Positions 54,301 through 62,322 of a DNA stretch of 64,000 bases are shown here, in pieces. The notes under the pieces were generated by a model. That model searched no databases and was not told the DNA's origin. It worked only from the letters and a program-made list of their open reading frames with translations. Origin of the DNA: Novosphingobium sp. Lineage in GTDB: Bacteria; Pseudomonadota; Alphaproteobacteria; Sphingomonadales; Sphingomonadaceae. The stretch spans positions 93,393 to 157,392 of the forward strand of contig JADJYM010000010.1 of NCBI GenBank assembly GCA_016719755.1, read 5' to 3'. Within the stretch, counting starts at the first letter, position 1, and every line of letters begins with the position of its first letter. A program made the position numbers and the translations under genes.

Positions 54301-54762
54301 GCCCACCCGCTCGCCTTCCTGCGCGCGGGGCTGGCCGAACGGGGGTTCATCCGCGCCGCCGACCTGCGCCAGCGCAAGTACCGCTCCGCCGTGCAGGTGG
54401 CGGGCGTGGTGCTGATCCGCCAGCGCCCGGGCAGCGCCAAAGGGGTGTGCTTCATCACCCTGGAGGACGAGAGCGGGGTGGTGAACCTCGTCATCTGGCC
54501 CGACCTGATGGAAAAGCAGCGCAAGGTGATCATGGGCGCGCGGCTGATGGAAGTGCGCGGCCGGGTGGAATACGACGACGAGGTAATCCACGTGATCGCG
54601 ACGCACCTGACCGACGCAACGCCGGCGCTGCACGCCCTGTCGGACGATCTGCTGCCGCAGACGCTGGACCGCGCCGATGAAGTGCGCCGCTCCATGCCGG
54701 AAAGCCGGGGCGGGCACCCGCGCGACGCGCGGGTGATCCCCAAATCACGCGATTTTCATTGA
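51352..54762 (+). CDS. dnaE2: Error-prone DNA polymerase DnaE2
   Basis: 1136 residues from the ATG at 51352. PHP domain (ELGLATCFSFLRGASDAVDL), polymerase palm with QGRGSAANSAVCYCLEIT and DIDVDFEHERREEVIQYIYQ (catalytic Asp residues), GDSLGVFQVESRAQMNMLPR, FNQIKGFGEYGFPESHA, and a C-terminal OB domain. DnaE2 inserts opposite lesions with ImuA/ImuB. The region around residues 156-200 is unusual: an AT-richer stretch in an otherwise GC-rich gene. The open frame upstream overlaps udgX and is not coding. Confidence 0.95.
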   Translation: MPEAPLTPPRRHAGEAGLPPPLRAPFVELGLATCFSFLRGASDAVDLATTARALGYDALGIADANTMAGVVRFHTEAKALGLRPVIGCRIETVEGLHFLAFPADRAAYGRLCRLISTGRMARLDGEWQDKGACDISLTMLAAHSAGVHLVLLPPDDLSFNFTIEAQSNVVELKSESLAPQATMLTAPFPDLLPHLSTKLSTLRHLAASYLYTGDDIARINALDAMARGAGLSILATNQVLYHAAQRRPLHDVMTAIRHKTTVAAAGHLLRPNAERHLKSPGEMARLFAAWPHALAAARDLADVCTFSLDELCYEYPEETCPKGLEPQDYLEELTWRGAARRYPEGLPEAVRDTLERELALIGKLDLARYFLTIKDIVDFARAQDPPILCQGRGSAANSAVCYCLEITAVDPARHALLFDRFISEERKEPPDIDVDFEHERREEVIQYIYQRYGRQRAGLCATVIHYRPRMAIREVGKAMGLSEDITAALAKTVWGSHGRSIKEAHIATETGLNLTDPHLRRVLALTEQMIGMPRHLSQHVGGFILTQGLLTETVPIGNGAMAERSFIEWDKDDIDALGILKVDVLALGMLTCIRKALDLVRGHHGKALTLASVPREDPAVYDMLCRGDSLGVFQVESRAQMNMLPRLRPRCFYDLVIEVAIVRPGPIQGDMVHPYLKRRRGAERVEIPAPAPEHGPPDELTSILGRTLGVPIFQEQAMKIALDAAQFSSAEANRLRKAMATFRSRGMVHELEEMMVGRMIARGYDAEFAARCFNQIKGFGEYGFPESHAASFALLVYVSSWLKCHYPAAFACALLNSQPMGFYAPAQIVRDAREHGVEVLAVDVNFSDWDNGLERTGSREPGIALRLGLRQVDGFPEAAAARIVAARVEGGPFRDVRELKERAGLSPALVERLANADCLGSLGLTRRQALWDARSLIAAPDLPLFAAMTSRDEGEERQKTVLPAMPLSEEVVADYQTQRLSLKAHPLAFLRAGLAERGFIRAADLRQRKYRSAVQVAGVVLIRQRPGSAKGVCFITLEDESGVVNLVIWPDLMEKQRKVIMGARLMEVRGRVEYDDEVIHVIATHLTDATPALHALSDDLLPQTLDRADEVRRSMPESRGGHPRDARVIPKSRDFH

Positions 54763-54766
54763 ACCG

Positions 54767-55456
54767 TCAGACCGCTTCCAGCGCGTATCCCGCCGAGCGC
54801 ACCGTACGGACCGGATCGGGCGCGTCGGGGCGGGCGATGCCCTTGCGCAGGCGCCGGATATGAACGTCCACGGTGCGCAGTTCGATCTCGCTTTCGGTGC
54901 CCCAGACCGCGTCGAGCAACTGGCCCCGGCTGAACACGCGGCCGGGGTGCTCCATGAAGAAGCGCAGCAGGCGAAACTCGGTGGGGCCGAGCGAGAGCAC
55001 TTCCCCGCCGCGCGTCACCTTGTGGGCCACGGCATCGAGCGACAGGTCGCCCACGGTCAGAACCTCGCCCGCCAGCGCGGGGCGGATGCGGCGCATGATC
55101 GCGCCAACCCGGGCGATCAACTCGCGCGGGGAGAAGGGCTTGGTGACGTAATCATCAGCCCCGGTATCGAGCCCCCGGATCCGGTCATCCTCGGCCCCGC
55201 GCGCGGTGAGCATCACGATCGGCACGTGGGCGGTGGCCTTGTCGCGGCGCAAGCGGCGGCAGACCTCGATCCCGCTGGTCCCTTCGACCATCCAGTCGAG
55301 CAGCACCAGATCGGGCACTTCCTCTTGCGCCAGCAGCAGGGCTTCGTCGCCATCGGGAGTTACGGTTACGGCGTAACCTTCTGCCTTGAAACGGAATTCG
55401 AGAAGTTCAGCGAGCGCCGGGTCGTCTTCGACCAGCAGCAGACGGGGGGCGGTCAT
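54767..55456 (-). CDS. phoB: Phosphate regulon response regulator PhoB
   Basis: 229 residues from the ATG at 55456, which has GGAG 8 nt upstream; a GTG three codons earlier would overlap that site. Receiver domain with Asp54 (LVLLDWM), Lys in YVTKPFSP, and an OmpR-type winged helix (LLRFFMEHPGRVFSRGQLLD ... TVDVHIRRLRK). Binds Pho boxes when phosphorylated by PhoR. It is the last gene of the cluster, separated from phoU by a 154-bp interval with a palindromic repeat. Confidence 0.93.
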   Translation of the reverse strand: MTAPRLLLVEDDPALAELLEFRFKAEGYAVTVTPDGDEALLLAQEEVPDLVLLDWMVEGTSGIEVCRRLRRDKATAHVPIVMLTARGAEDDRIRGLDTGADDYVTKPFSPRELIARVGAIMRRIRPALAGEVLTVGDLSLDAVAHKVTRGGEVLSLGPTEFRLLRFFMEHPGRVFSRGQLLDAVWGTESEIELRTVDVHIRRLRKGIARPDAPDPVRTVRSAGYALEAV

Positions 55457-55476
55457 CGGTGGCACTCCAAAGGGAG

Positions 55477-55561
55477 TTCGTCATTGCGAGCGGCGCCGAG
55501 CGCCAATCCGCGAGGCAGCACGAGCTGCTCTGGATTGCTTCGCTCCGCTCGCAATGACGAA
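55477..55561. repeat. Interspersed palindromic repeat TTCGTCATTGCGAG family, copy 2
   Basis: TTCGTCATTGCGAGCGG (55477-55493) and CCGCTCGCAATGACGAA (55545-55561) are perfect inverted copies; inner arms include CCAATCC and GGATTGC. An 85-bp hairpin between phoU and phoB in the phosphate operon. Same family as the degenerate copy at 13433-13501. Confidence 0.8.
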
Positions 55562-55610
55562 AGAGGAGAGAAGCCCGCAAACCCCAAGGTGGGCCGGGCT
55601 GTCATCGGGC

Positions 55611-56288
55611 TCAGCCCTTGTCTTCCTTGTCGGTCAGGTAATTCCCGGTCGCGGCGTAGTAGACCATTTCCGCGACGTTGGTGGCGTGATCCCCGATGCG
55701 TTCGATGTTGCGGGCCACAAACAGCAGCTGCGCGGCACTCGAAATGGTCGAAGGATTTTCCATCATATGGCTGACAAGGTTACGGAAGATGCTTTCGTAA
55801 AAGGCATCGACCTTGTCATCGCGGGCCACGATCTCGGCGGCCAGATCGGCATCGCGCGCGGCATAGGCGGTCAGCACGTCGTGGACCATCTCGCTGGCGA
55901 GTTCCGACATCGCCGGGATCAGGGTGATCGGTTCGAATTGGCGGCGGTTCTGGATCTTGCTGGTGCTCTTGGCGATGTTCTTGGCATAGTCGCCGATCCG
56001 CTCGATCACCCCGGCGATCTTGAGCGCGGCAATCACTTCGCGCAGATCGTCGGCCATCGGCGCGCGCAGGGCGATGATCCGCACCGCCAGCCGGTCAACC
56101 TCGGCCTCGATCGAATCGATCCGGCGGTCGCGTTCGACCACGCCAGAGGCCAGTTCGCGGTTGCCCTTGACCAGCGCGTCCATCGCCTCGTTGATCGAGA
56201 CTTCGGCCAGGCCGCCCATTTCCGCGATCAGCCCGCGCAGGCGGGTGATGTCTTCGTCGAAGGCCTTGACGGTGTGTTCAGCTGCCAT
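55611..56288 (-). CDS. phoU: Phosphate signalling regulator PhoU
   Basis: 225 residues, two repeated three-helix bundles. MAAEHTVKAFDEDITRLRGL at the start; IERIGDYAKNIAKSTSKIQN and NIERIGDHATNVAEMVYYAA are the two copies of the metal-binding E-R-I-G-D-H/Y motif. Keeps PhoR in its inhibitory state when phosphate is plentiful. It follows pstB by 8 bp. Confidence 0.95.
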   Translation of the reverse strand: MAAEHTVKAFDEDITRLRGLIAEMGGLAEVSINEAMDALVKGNRELASGVVERDRRIDSIEAEVDRLAVRIIALRAPMADDLREVIAALKIAGVIERIGDYAKNIAKSTSKIQNRRQFEPITLIPAMSELASEMVHDVLTAYAARDADLAAEIVARDDKVDAFYESIFRNLVSHMMENPSTISSAAQLLFVARNIERIGDHATNVAEMVYYAATGNYLTDKEDKG

Positions 56289-56296
56289 GTCAAATC

Positions 56297-57082
56297 CTAG
56301 CCGTAACGTCCGGTGATATAGTCTTTTGTCCGTTCCTCACGCGGGTTGGTGAAGATGTCGGAGGTCTTGCCGTATTCCACGATCTTGCCGAGGTGGAAAA
56401 ATGCCGTGCGCTGCGAAACGCGCGCCGCCTGCTGCATCGAATGGGTGACGATGACGATCGCGTAGTTGCCGCGCAGTTCGTCGATCAGTTCCTCGATGCG
56501 AGCCGTGGCGATCGGATCGAGCGCGGAACACGGCTCGTCCATCAGGATCACTTCGGGCTCCACCGCGATCGCGCGGGCGATGCACAGGCGCTGCTGCTGC
56601 CCGCCGGACAGGGCGGTACCGCTGTCGGTCAGGCGGTCCTTGACCTCGTCCCACAGGCCGGCGCGCTTGAGCGAGCGTTCGACGATCTCGTCCAGTTCGG
56701 TCTTGCTGGCGGCCAGACCGTGGATGCGCGGGCCATAGGCAACGTTTTCGAAGATCGATTTCGGGAACGGGTTGGGCTTCTGGAACACCATGCCGACGCG
56801 GGCGCGCAGTTGCACCACGTCCATCCCGGAGGTGTAGATGTCCTTGCCGTCGATCGAAATCTCGCCTTCCACCCGGGCTCCCGGGATGGTGTCGTTCATC
56901 CGGTTGAGGGTGCGCAGGAAGGTCGACTTGCCGCAGCCCGACGGGCCGATGAAGGCCGTGACATATTGCTGCCCGATGTCGATCGAGACATCGTCGATCG
57001 CGCGCTTGTCGCCATAGAACACCGACACGTTGCGTGCCGCGATCTTGGCTTCGATGGGGTCAAGGTTGTGGAGCGTGGTCAC
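56297..57082 (-). CDS. pstB: Phosphate ABC transporter ATP-binding protein PstB
   Basis: 261 residues from a GTG at 57082 ([20 protein letters not shown]) that overlaps the pstA stop (GTGA). Walker [10 protein letters not shown], signature [14 protein letters not shown], Walker [14 protein letters not shown], switch His in [11 protein letters not shown]. Powers phosphate import through PstCA. The in-frame extension beyond 57082 covers pstA in another frame. Confidence 0.95.
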   Translation of the reverse strand: MTTLHNLDPIEAKIAARNVSVFYGDKRAIDDVSIDIGQQYVTAFIGPSGCGKSTFLRTLNRMNDTIPGARVEGEISIDGKDIYTSGMDVVQLRARVGMVFQKPNPFPKSIFENVAYGPRIHGLAASKTELDEIVERSLKRAGLWDEVKDRLTDSGTALSGGQQQRLCIARAIAVEPEVILMDEPCSALDPIATARIEELIDELRGNYAIVIVTHSMQQAARVSQRTAFFHLGKIVEYGKTSDIFTNPREERTKDYITGRYG

Positions 57083-58305
57083 CAGCGTTTCTCGAAGCGG
57101 TTGCGAAGATAGATGGCGAGGCCGTTCATAACCAGCAGGAAGGCCAGCAGGACGATGATCGCGGCGGAAGTGCGCTCGACGAAGCCGCGGTCGATCTCGT
57201 CCGACCACAGGAAGATCTGGACGGGCAGGACTGTGGCGGGCGAGGTGAAGTCTTCGGGCGGGGTGGCGACGAAGGCGCGCATCCCGATCATCAGCAGCGG
57301 CGCGGTTTCACCCAGCGCGCGGGCCATGCCGATGATTGTCCCGGTAAGGATGCCTGGCAGCGCGAGCGGCAGGACATGGTGGAACACGGTCTGGACCCGG
57401 CTGGCGCCGACGGCCAGGGCGGCGTCGCGGATCGAGGGCGGTACCGCCTTGATCGCGTTGCGGCCGGAAATCACGATCACCGGCATGGTCATCAGCGCCA
57501 GGGTCATGCCGCCGATCAGCGGGGCGGAGCGGAAATTGGGAAAGATCGTCAGGAACACGGCCAGCCCCAGCAGGCCGAAAATGATCGACGGCACCGCCGC
57601 AAGGTTGTTGATCGACACCTCGATCAGTTCGGTCCAGCGGTTGCGCGGGGCATATTCCTCAAGGTAGACCGCCGCCAGAACGCCGATCGGGAAGGCGAGG
57701 GCGAGAGTGACCAGCATGGTCAGCATCGATCCCTTGAGCGCGCCCCAGATGCCGACGTCCTGCGGGCCGGTGGCATCGGCGCGGGCCATGAAGCCCCAGT
57801 CAAACGCGCGGACCAGCTTGCCTTCCGCCTTCAGGCTGGCGGCGAGGTCCTGCATCGGCTGCGGTCCATCCCCGCGCGCGGCACCGGCCAGATCGTCGCT
57901 GACTGGAAGCGAAACGGTGACCTGGCTCTGCAACAGCGTGGGATCGGCGATCAGCTGGTCCGCGAGTTCGCGCCAGGCGCGCTCGTTCAGTTCGGCGGCG
58001 GCCTTATCGCCGACGTGCCGGGCGGCGGCGAAGGCCACCACGTCGGCCAGGCCCGCGCCCTGCAGCGCCTGCACCGCGTCCGGCCCCTGGAGCTGCGCGG
58101 GATCGACAGTCAGCGCGCCGCTTTTGAAATCGACCGGGAAGACCAGTTCGGTGCGCTTGAACCCACCGATGGCATTGGCGGTCATGGTCACCAGCAGGAA
58201 GGCCAGGACCAGGCCGGAAAACACCACGGCGGCAAGTCCCAGCGCCTTGAAGCGGCGCTCGGCGGCGTAGCGGCGCCGGAGGCGGGTGGAGGCGATGTCA
58301 CTCAT
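57079..58305 (-). CDS. pstA: Phosphate ABC transporter permease PstA (with DUF3333 N-terminal extension)
   Basis: 408 residues. A long N-terminal region (about 20-180, one membrane helix and a periplasmic DUF3333 domain: [20 protein letters not shown]) precedes the permease domain with six helices. The EAA loop is [21 protein letters not shown]. The extension is common in alphaproteobacteria. The start overlaps the pstC stop by 8 nt. Confidence 0.94.
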   Translation of the reverse strand: MSDIASTRLRRRYAAERRFKALGLAAVVFSGLVLAFLLVTMTANAIGGFKRTELVFPVDFKSGALTVDPAQLQGPDAVQALQGAGLADVVAFAAARHVGDKAAAELNERAWRELADQLIADPTLLQSQVTVSLPVSDDLAGAARGDGPQPMQDLAASLKAEGKLVRAFDWGFMARADATGPQDVGIWGALKGSMLTMLVTLALAFPIGVLAAVYLEEYAPRNRWTELIEVSINNLAAVPSIIFGLLGLAVFLTIFPNFRSAPLIGGMTLALMTMPVIVISGRNAIKAVPPSIRDAALAVGASRVQTVFHHVLPLALPGILTGTIIGMARALGETAPLLMIGMRAFVATPPEDFTSPATVLPVQIFLWSDEIDRGFVERTSAAIIVLLAFLLVMNGLAIYLRNRFEKRW

Positions 58306-59689
58306 AAGCTTCGCGGAACCGTTTCACGACGCGCAGGGCAATGTAGTTGAGCGTCAGGGTAACCAGGAACAGCACCATGCCCAGCGCGAAGGCGGACAGC
58401 GTGGCGGGGTGATCGAAACTGCCTTCACCGGTCAGCATCGCGACGATCTGGAAGGTGACCGTGGTCATGCTTTCGAACGGGTTGGCGGTAAGGCGCGCGG
58501 TGGCGCCCGCGGCCATGACGACGATCATCGTTTCGCCGATGGCGCGGCTCACGGCCAGCATCACGCCGGCGACGATACCGGGCAGCGCGGCGGGGATCAG
58601 CACCTTGCGGATTGTTTCCGATGTGGTCGCGCCCATCGCCAGGCTGCCATCGCGCATGGCCTGCGGCACGGCGGCGATGCTGTCGTCGGCCATCGAGGAG
58701 ACGAAGGGAATGATCATGATGCCCATCACCACGCCGGCGGCAAGCGCGCTCTCACTCGACGCGCTGGCGATGCCGATTGCGTGGCCGACATCGCGGATCA
58801 GCGGGGCGACGGTCAGCGCGGCGAAATAGCCGTAGACCACGGTCGGCACACCGGCGAGAATCTCCAGCATCGGCTTCATCCAGCGGCGGAAGCCCGGCGA
58901 GGCATATTGCGTGAGGTAGATCGCGCTCATCAGGCCAAGCGGAATGGCGACGATCATCGCGATCACCGCGCCGATGAAGATCGTGCCCCAGAACAGCGGG
59001 ATCGCGCCATAGCGGTCGCCGCTGACGCCGGTCGGGCTGGCCATCGGGTCCGGACCCCAATGGGTCCCCAGCAGGAAGTCGACCGGGCTGACAAAGCCGA
59101 AGAAGCGGGCGGTTTCGAATACCAGAGAGGCGACGATGCCGAAAGTGGTGAAGATTGCCACCAGCGAGGCGAGCAGCAGGCCGAACAGGACGGCGCGCTC
59201 AACCCGGGTGCGGGCGGTGAAACCGGGCGCCAGCCGCGTGTAGGCAAAGCCGCCCCCGGCAATTCCCAGCAGCAGCGTGACGACGATGCCGATCGTGGAA
59301 AAATGCGCCTGCGCGGCGCGGAACGGTTCGACCAGCGCGGCGGCTTCCGGGCGGAATGCCGCCCCCAGCTGCCCCGAGGCAATCGCCTGCGCCTCGGACA
59401 GGATCGCGTCGCGCTGAATGCCGAAGGCGGGCAGGGAGGACGCGGCGGGATCGGCCAGCACCTGCGCCAGCACCAGCCCGGGGCTCAGCGAGCTCCAGGC
59501 GAAAGCAAAAGCGACGGCGGGGATCAGCGCCCACAGCGCCACGTACCAGCCGTGGTAGCCGGGCAGCGAGTGAAGTTCGCCCCCGGCGGCACGCGCGGTC
59601 TTGCGGAAGGCCCAGGCCCGCGAACGAGCCGCCAGCCAGCCGATCAGCCCCAGCGCCAGGGCGAGGAGGATAGGAATGGCTGGCGACAT
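58298..59689 (-). CDS. pstC: Phosphate ABC transporter permease PstC
   Basis: 463 residues. An extra N-terminal region with two or three helices (about 1-150) precedes the core permease domain with EAA loop SLAMGATTSETIRKVLIPAA. This enlarged form is usual for alphaproteobacterial PstC. Cooperates with PstA to form the channel. 22 bp separate it from pstS. Confidence 0.94.
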   Translation of the reverse strand: MSPAIPILLALALGLIGWLAARSRAWAFRKTARAAGGELHSLPGYHGWYVALWALIPAVAFAFAWSSLSPGLVLAQVLADPAASSLPAFGIQRDAILSEAQAIASGQLGAAFRPEAAALVEPFRAAQAHFSTIGIVVTLLLGIAGGGFAYTRLAPGFTARTRVERAVLFGLLLASLVAIFTTFGIVASLVFETARFFGFVSPVDFLLGTHWGPDPMASPTGVSGDRYGAIPLFWGTIFIGAVIAMIVAIPLGLMSAIYLTQYASPGFRRWMKPMLEILAGVPTVVYGYFAALTVAPLIRDVGHAIGIASASSESALAAGVVMGIMIIPFVSSMADDSIAAVPQAMRDGSLAMGATTSETIRKVLIPAALPGIVAGVMLAVSRAIGETMIVVMAAGATARLTANPFESMTTVTFQIVAMLTGEGSFDHPATLSAFALGMVLFLVTLTLNYIALRVVKRFREAYE

Positions 59690-59711
59690 CGCTGCGGCGG
59701 TCCTTTCGCGC

Positions 59712-60755
59712 TTACTTCAGCTGGGTGGGATCAAGCAGGGTGAAGCTCGACACGATGGCCGCGTTCTTCGCCTGCACGTCATCCGGGGAAACGACCATGC
59801 CCTGCTTGGCGAGCAAGCCGTCCTTGCCCCAGTGCTTGGCCCATTCCGCGACGAATTCCTTCAGCCCCTTGATGGCATCGAGGTGCGCCGCCTTGACGTA
59901 GATGTAAAGCGGGCGGGCGCCGGGATAGCTGAAGTCCGAAATCGAGGCATAGGTCGGCTCCACCCCGTTCATGGTCAGGCCGATCAGCTTGTCGGCATTT
60001 TCTTCAAGGTAGGAGAAACCGAAGATGCCGATCGCCTTGGGATTGGCTTCCAGCTTCTGGACGATCAGGTTGTCGTTCTCGCCCGAATCGACATAGGCGC
60101 CGTCGCTGCGCACTTCGGTGCAGACCTTGTCGTGCTGATCCTTGTCGCTTTCCTTCAGCGCCTTCATTTCCGGATTGGCATCGCAGCCCTTGGCCAGGAT
60201 CAGTTCCTTGAGCGCGTCGCGGGTGCCCGAAGTGCTGGGCGGGCCGTAGACCAGGATCGGTTCGGCCGGAAGGGCGGGGTTCACGTCCTTCCAGGTCTTG
60301 GCGGTGTTCGGCTTGCCATAGGGATTGGCAGCAATCGCCTTGTAAACGTCTTCCGGCGTCAGCTTGAGGCCGAGGCCCCCGCGCGCTTCGGCAAAGGCCA
60401 CGCCGTCGAGCCCGACCTGGACTTCGACGATCTTGTCGACGCCGTTCTTGACGCAATCCTCGTACTCGGACTTCTTCATCCGGCGCGAGGCGTTCTCGAT
60501 GTCAGGGTGCTGCACGCCGACCCCGGCGCAGAACAGCTTCATGCCGGCACCCGTTCCGGTCGATTCGATGATCGGCGACTTGATCGAGGCGCCTGACTTG
60601 GCCAGCGAATCGGCCACGGCCTTGGCGAAGGGATAGACGGTCGACGAGCCGACGGCGCGGATCTGGTCGCGCGAGGCGGTCTGGGCGCCGCCGCAGCCGG
60701 CCAGCAGCAGCGCGGCGCCAGCGGCGGTTGCGAGATAAAGGGCGGACTTGGTCAT
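59712..60755 (-). CDS. pstS: Phosphate-binding protein PstS (lipoprotein)
   Basis: 347 residues from the ATG at 60755. Lipobox LLLAGCGG gives a lipidated Cys near 21. IRAVGSSTVYPFAKAVADSL is the phosphate-binding SSTV motif, and GPPSTSGTRDALKELIL holds the second phosphate loop. Captures phosphate in the periplasm. The Pho box lies 50 bp upstream. The in-frame extension to 60833 would cover the promoter and is not used. Confidence 0.94.
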   Translation of the reverse strand: MTKSALYLATAAGAALLLAGCGGAQTASRDQIRAVGSSTVYPFAKAVADSLAKSGASIKSPIIESTGTGAGMKLFCAGVGVQHPDIENASRRMKKSEYEDCVKNGVDKIVEVQVGLDGVAFAEARGGLGLKLTPEDVYKAIAANPYGKPNTAKTWKDVNPALPAEPILVYGPPSTSGTRDALKELILAKGCDANPEMKALKESDKDQHDKVCTEVRSDGAYVDSGENDNLIVQKLEANPKAIGIFGFSYLEENADKLIGLTMNGVEPTYASISDFSYPGARPLYIYVKAAHLDAIKGLKEFVAEWAKHWGKDGLLAKQGMVVSPDDVQAKNAAIVSSFTLLDPTQLK

Positions 60756-60804
60756 CGCTTGATTCTCCGTGGGGATTGTCCCGGGCCCGCTCTGGCCATG
60801 TTCC

Positions 60805-60822
60805 ATGACAGCTTTGTGACAA
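60805..60822 (-). promoter_or_regulatory. Pho box upstream of pstS
   Basis: Minus strand TTGTCACAAAGCTGTCAT matches the Pho-box consensus of two CTGTCAT-like repeats separated by four bases. It lies between the end of phoR (60823) and pstS, so PhoB should drive pstSCAB-phoU-phoB from here. Confidence 0.85.
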
Positions 60823-62043
60823 TCAAGCAGCATCGGCAGGAACTGCCGGAAAAGCGATGCTTACCGTGGTGCCTTCGCCCAGGGTGCTGGCGATATCGAG
60901 CTGCGCGCGGTGGCGCTCGACGATGTGCTTGACGATGGCGAGGCCCAGGCCCGTCCCGCCAGAGGCGCGGCTGCGGCCCGGGTCGGTGCGGTAAAACCGG
61001 CGGGTGAGGTGGGGCAAATGCTCCGGCGCGATGCCGGGGCCGCGATCGGCAACGCGCAGCATCGGCCCGCCGCGTCCCTGCGGCGCGGCAACGCTGACCT
61101 GCACCGGCTGGTCGGGCGCGCCGTATTTCAGGGCATTGTCGATCAGGTTGCGCAGCAATTGTTCAAGCTGGGTGGGATCGCCCAGCACCTGCGCATCGGG
61201 GGCGGCGCGTTCCAGCACGACCCGTTCCTTGCCCCGCAGGCTGGCGACCTCACCCACGACCCGCGCCGCCAGCTGGCCAAGGTCCAGCGATTCGCCGGGG
61301 CGGTCATGCTTTTCCGCCTCGACATGGCTCAGCGTCATCAGGTCCTCGACCAGCGAAAGCATCCGCCTGGCCTCGCGTTCGATGATTCCCAGGAACCGGC
61401 GGGAGGTTTCGGCATCGGCCAGGGCCGCGGGATCGCCCAGCGTTTCGGCATAGCCGATGATCGCGGCGAGCGGGGTGCGCAGCTCGTGACTGGCATTGGC
61501 GACGAAATCGGTGTGGGCACGGCTGACGTCGGCCTCGGCAGTGCGGTCGGCCAGTTCGATCAGCCACTGGCGCTGGTCGATCTGCCGCCGGGTCAGCTGC
61601 CACAGGCTGCGGGCGCCGGTGAAGCCGGAAATGGTGACGCTGGCATCGTTGTCCATGTCCAGCAGTCGCATCGCGTCAGGATGGCGCAGCGCGATCCGGG
61701 CGTCCTGGCCCAGCACGTGGGCTCCCAGCGCGGCGCGCGCGGCGGCATTGGCGGTGACGATCCGGGTGCCTTCCAGAACCAGCAGCGGCATGCCCAGCGG
61801 CTCGATCGCTTCACGCACGGCATCGCGTGAAACTTCGCCGGCATCGGGGCGGGCAACGGCGATTTCGGGTTCGGGAGCAGCCAGCCACAGCGACCCCAGC
61901 CACAGCAATACCGTGGCCAGCACGGCCCAGGCTTCGACGCCAACCAGCAGCAGCGCGCCGCCGCAGGCCAGGGCAAGCAGCATGCCGGAAATCGAGAAGC
62001 TGCGCCGGGACGTCATCGGACCGCCGATAGAGGGAAGTGCCAT
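60823..62043 (-). CDS. phoR: Phosphate regulon sensor histidine kinase PhoR
   Basis: 406 residues from the ATG at 62043 (a TTG three codons earlier is the alternative). Two N-terminal membrane segments (about 17-54), a PAS-like domain (about 75-165), HisKA with phospho-His186 in FVANASHELRTPLAAIIGYA, and an HATPase with NLIDNALKYG, RVADRGPGIAPEHL and GGTGLGLAIVKHI. Senses phosphate status through PstSCAB-PhoU and phosphorylates PhoB. The first gene of the cluster. Confidence 0.94.
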   Translation of the reverse strand: MALPSIGGPMTSRRSFSISGMLLALACGGALLLVGVEAWAVLATVLLWLGSLWLAAPEPEIAVARPDAGEVSRDAVREAIEPLGMPLLVLEGTRIVTANAAARAALGAHVLGQDARIALRHPDAMRLLDMDNDASVTISGFTGARSLWQLTRRQIDQRQWLIELADRTAEADVSRAHTDFVANASHELRTPLAAIIGYAETLGDPAALADAETSRRFLGIIEREARRMLSLVEDLMTLSHVEAEKHDRPGESLDLGQLAARVVGEVASLRGKERVVLERAAPDAQVLGDPTQLEQLLRNLIDNALKYGAPDQPVQVSVAAPQGRGGPMLRVADRGPGIAPEHLPHLTRRFYRTDPGRSRASGGTGLGLAIVKHIVERHRAQLDIASTLGEGTTVSIAFPAVPADAA

Positions 62044-62121
62044 GCCCGGCAACTGGCGCGCGAATGTTACGGTTTGGAGATAGGAGGAATGGTTCGTTAC
62101 GGCAAGAAGCGCTGAAAAGTC

Positions 62122-62165
62122 TGGTGACCCCTACGGGAATCGAACCCGTGTTTCAGCCGTGAGAG
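62122..62165 (-). mobile_element. Integration site: 3' fragment of tRNA-Glu(CTC) (att)
   Basis: Minus strand gives CTCTCAC (anticodon loop, anticodon CTC), GGCTG, then AAAC, T-arm ACGGG/CCCGT, acceptor AGGGGTC, discriminator A and CCA: exactly the 3' 44 nt of a tRNA-Glu. The expected anticodon-stem 5' strand and the rest of the tRNA are missing; unrelated AT-richer sequence follows. This is what remains at one end when an element inserts into a tRNA 3' end. The complete tRNA should be at the far end, beyond base 64000. Confidence 0.85.
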
Positions 62166-62322
62166 AGTGACAAAAACGGACTTTTTTGACTCTCTATCCG
62201 TCCGCGTGCTTCCAAAAACATCCATATTTATCATTCACTTGCATTTGGTGGCGTCCGCATTTATCCTCTAGGCCACGCACAGGCTTATTTGACGTATATT
62301 TGACGGTTTTGCGGAATCAACC
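62166..62322. other. Element end next to att, with inverted and direct repeats
   Basis: No gene. Minus strand holds GAGAGTC-AAAAA ... TTTTT-GTC-ACTCTC (about 62164-62196), an interrupted inverted repeat next to the crossover. Two direct copies of TTTGACG (62288-62294 and 62299-62305) lie 11 bp apart just before the integrase start. Such repeats are typical of integrase core or arm sites or of a promoter. Composition is visibly more AT-rich than the neighbouring chromosome. Confidence 0.5.

Noticed and set aside
62240-62280. CCTAGAG and GGACGCC resembling the D-arm half of tRNA-Glu
   Set aside because: No acceptor 5' strand GACCCCT and no continuous D-arm fold; the 5' half of the tRNA is not here.
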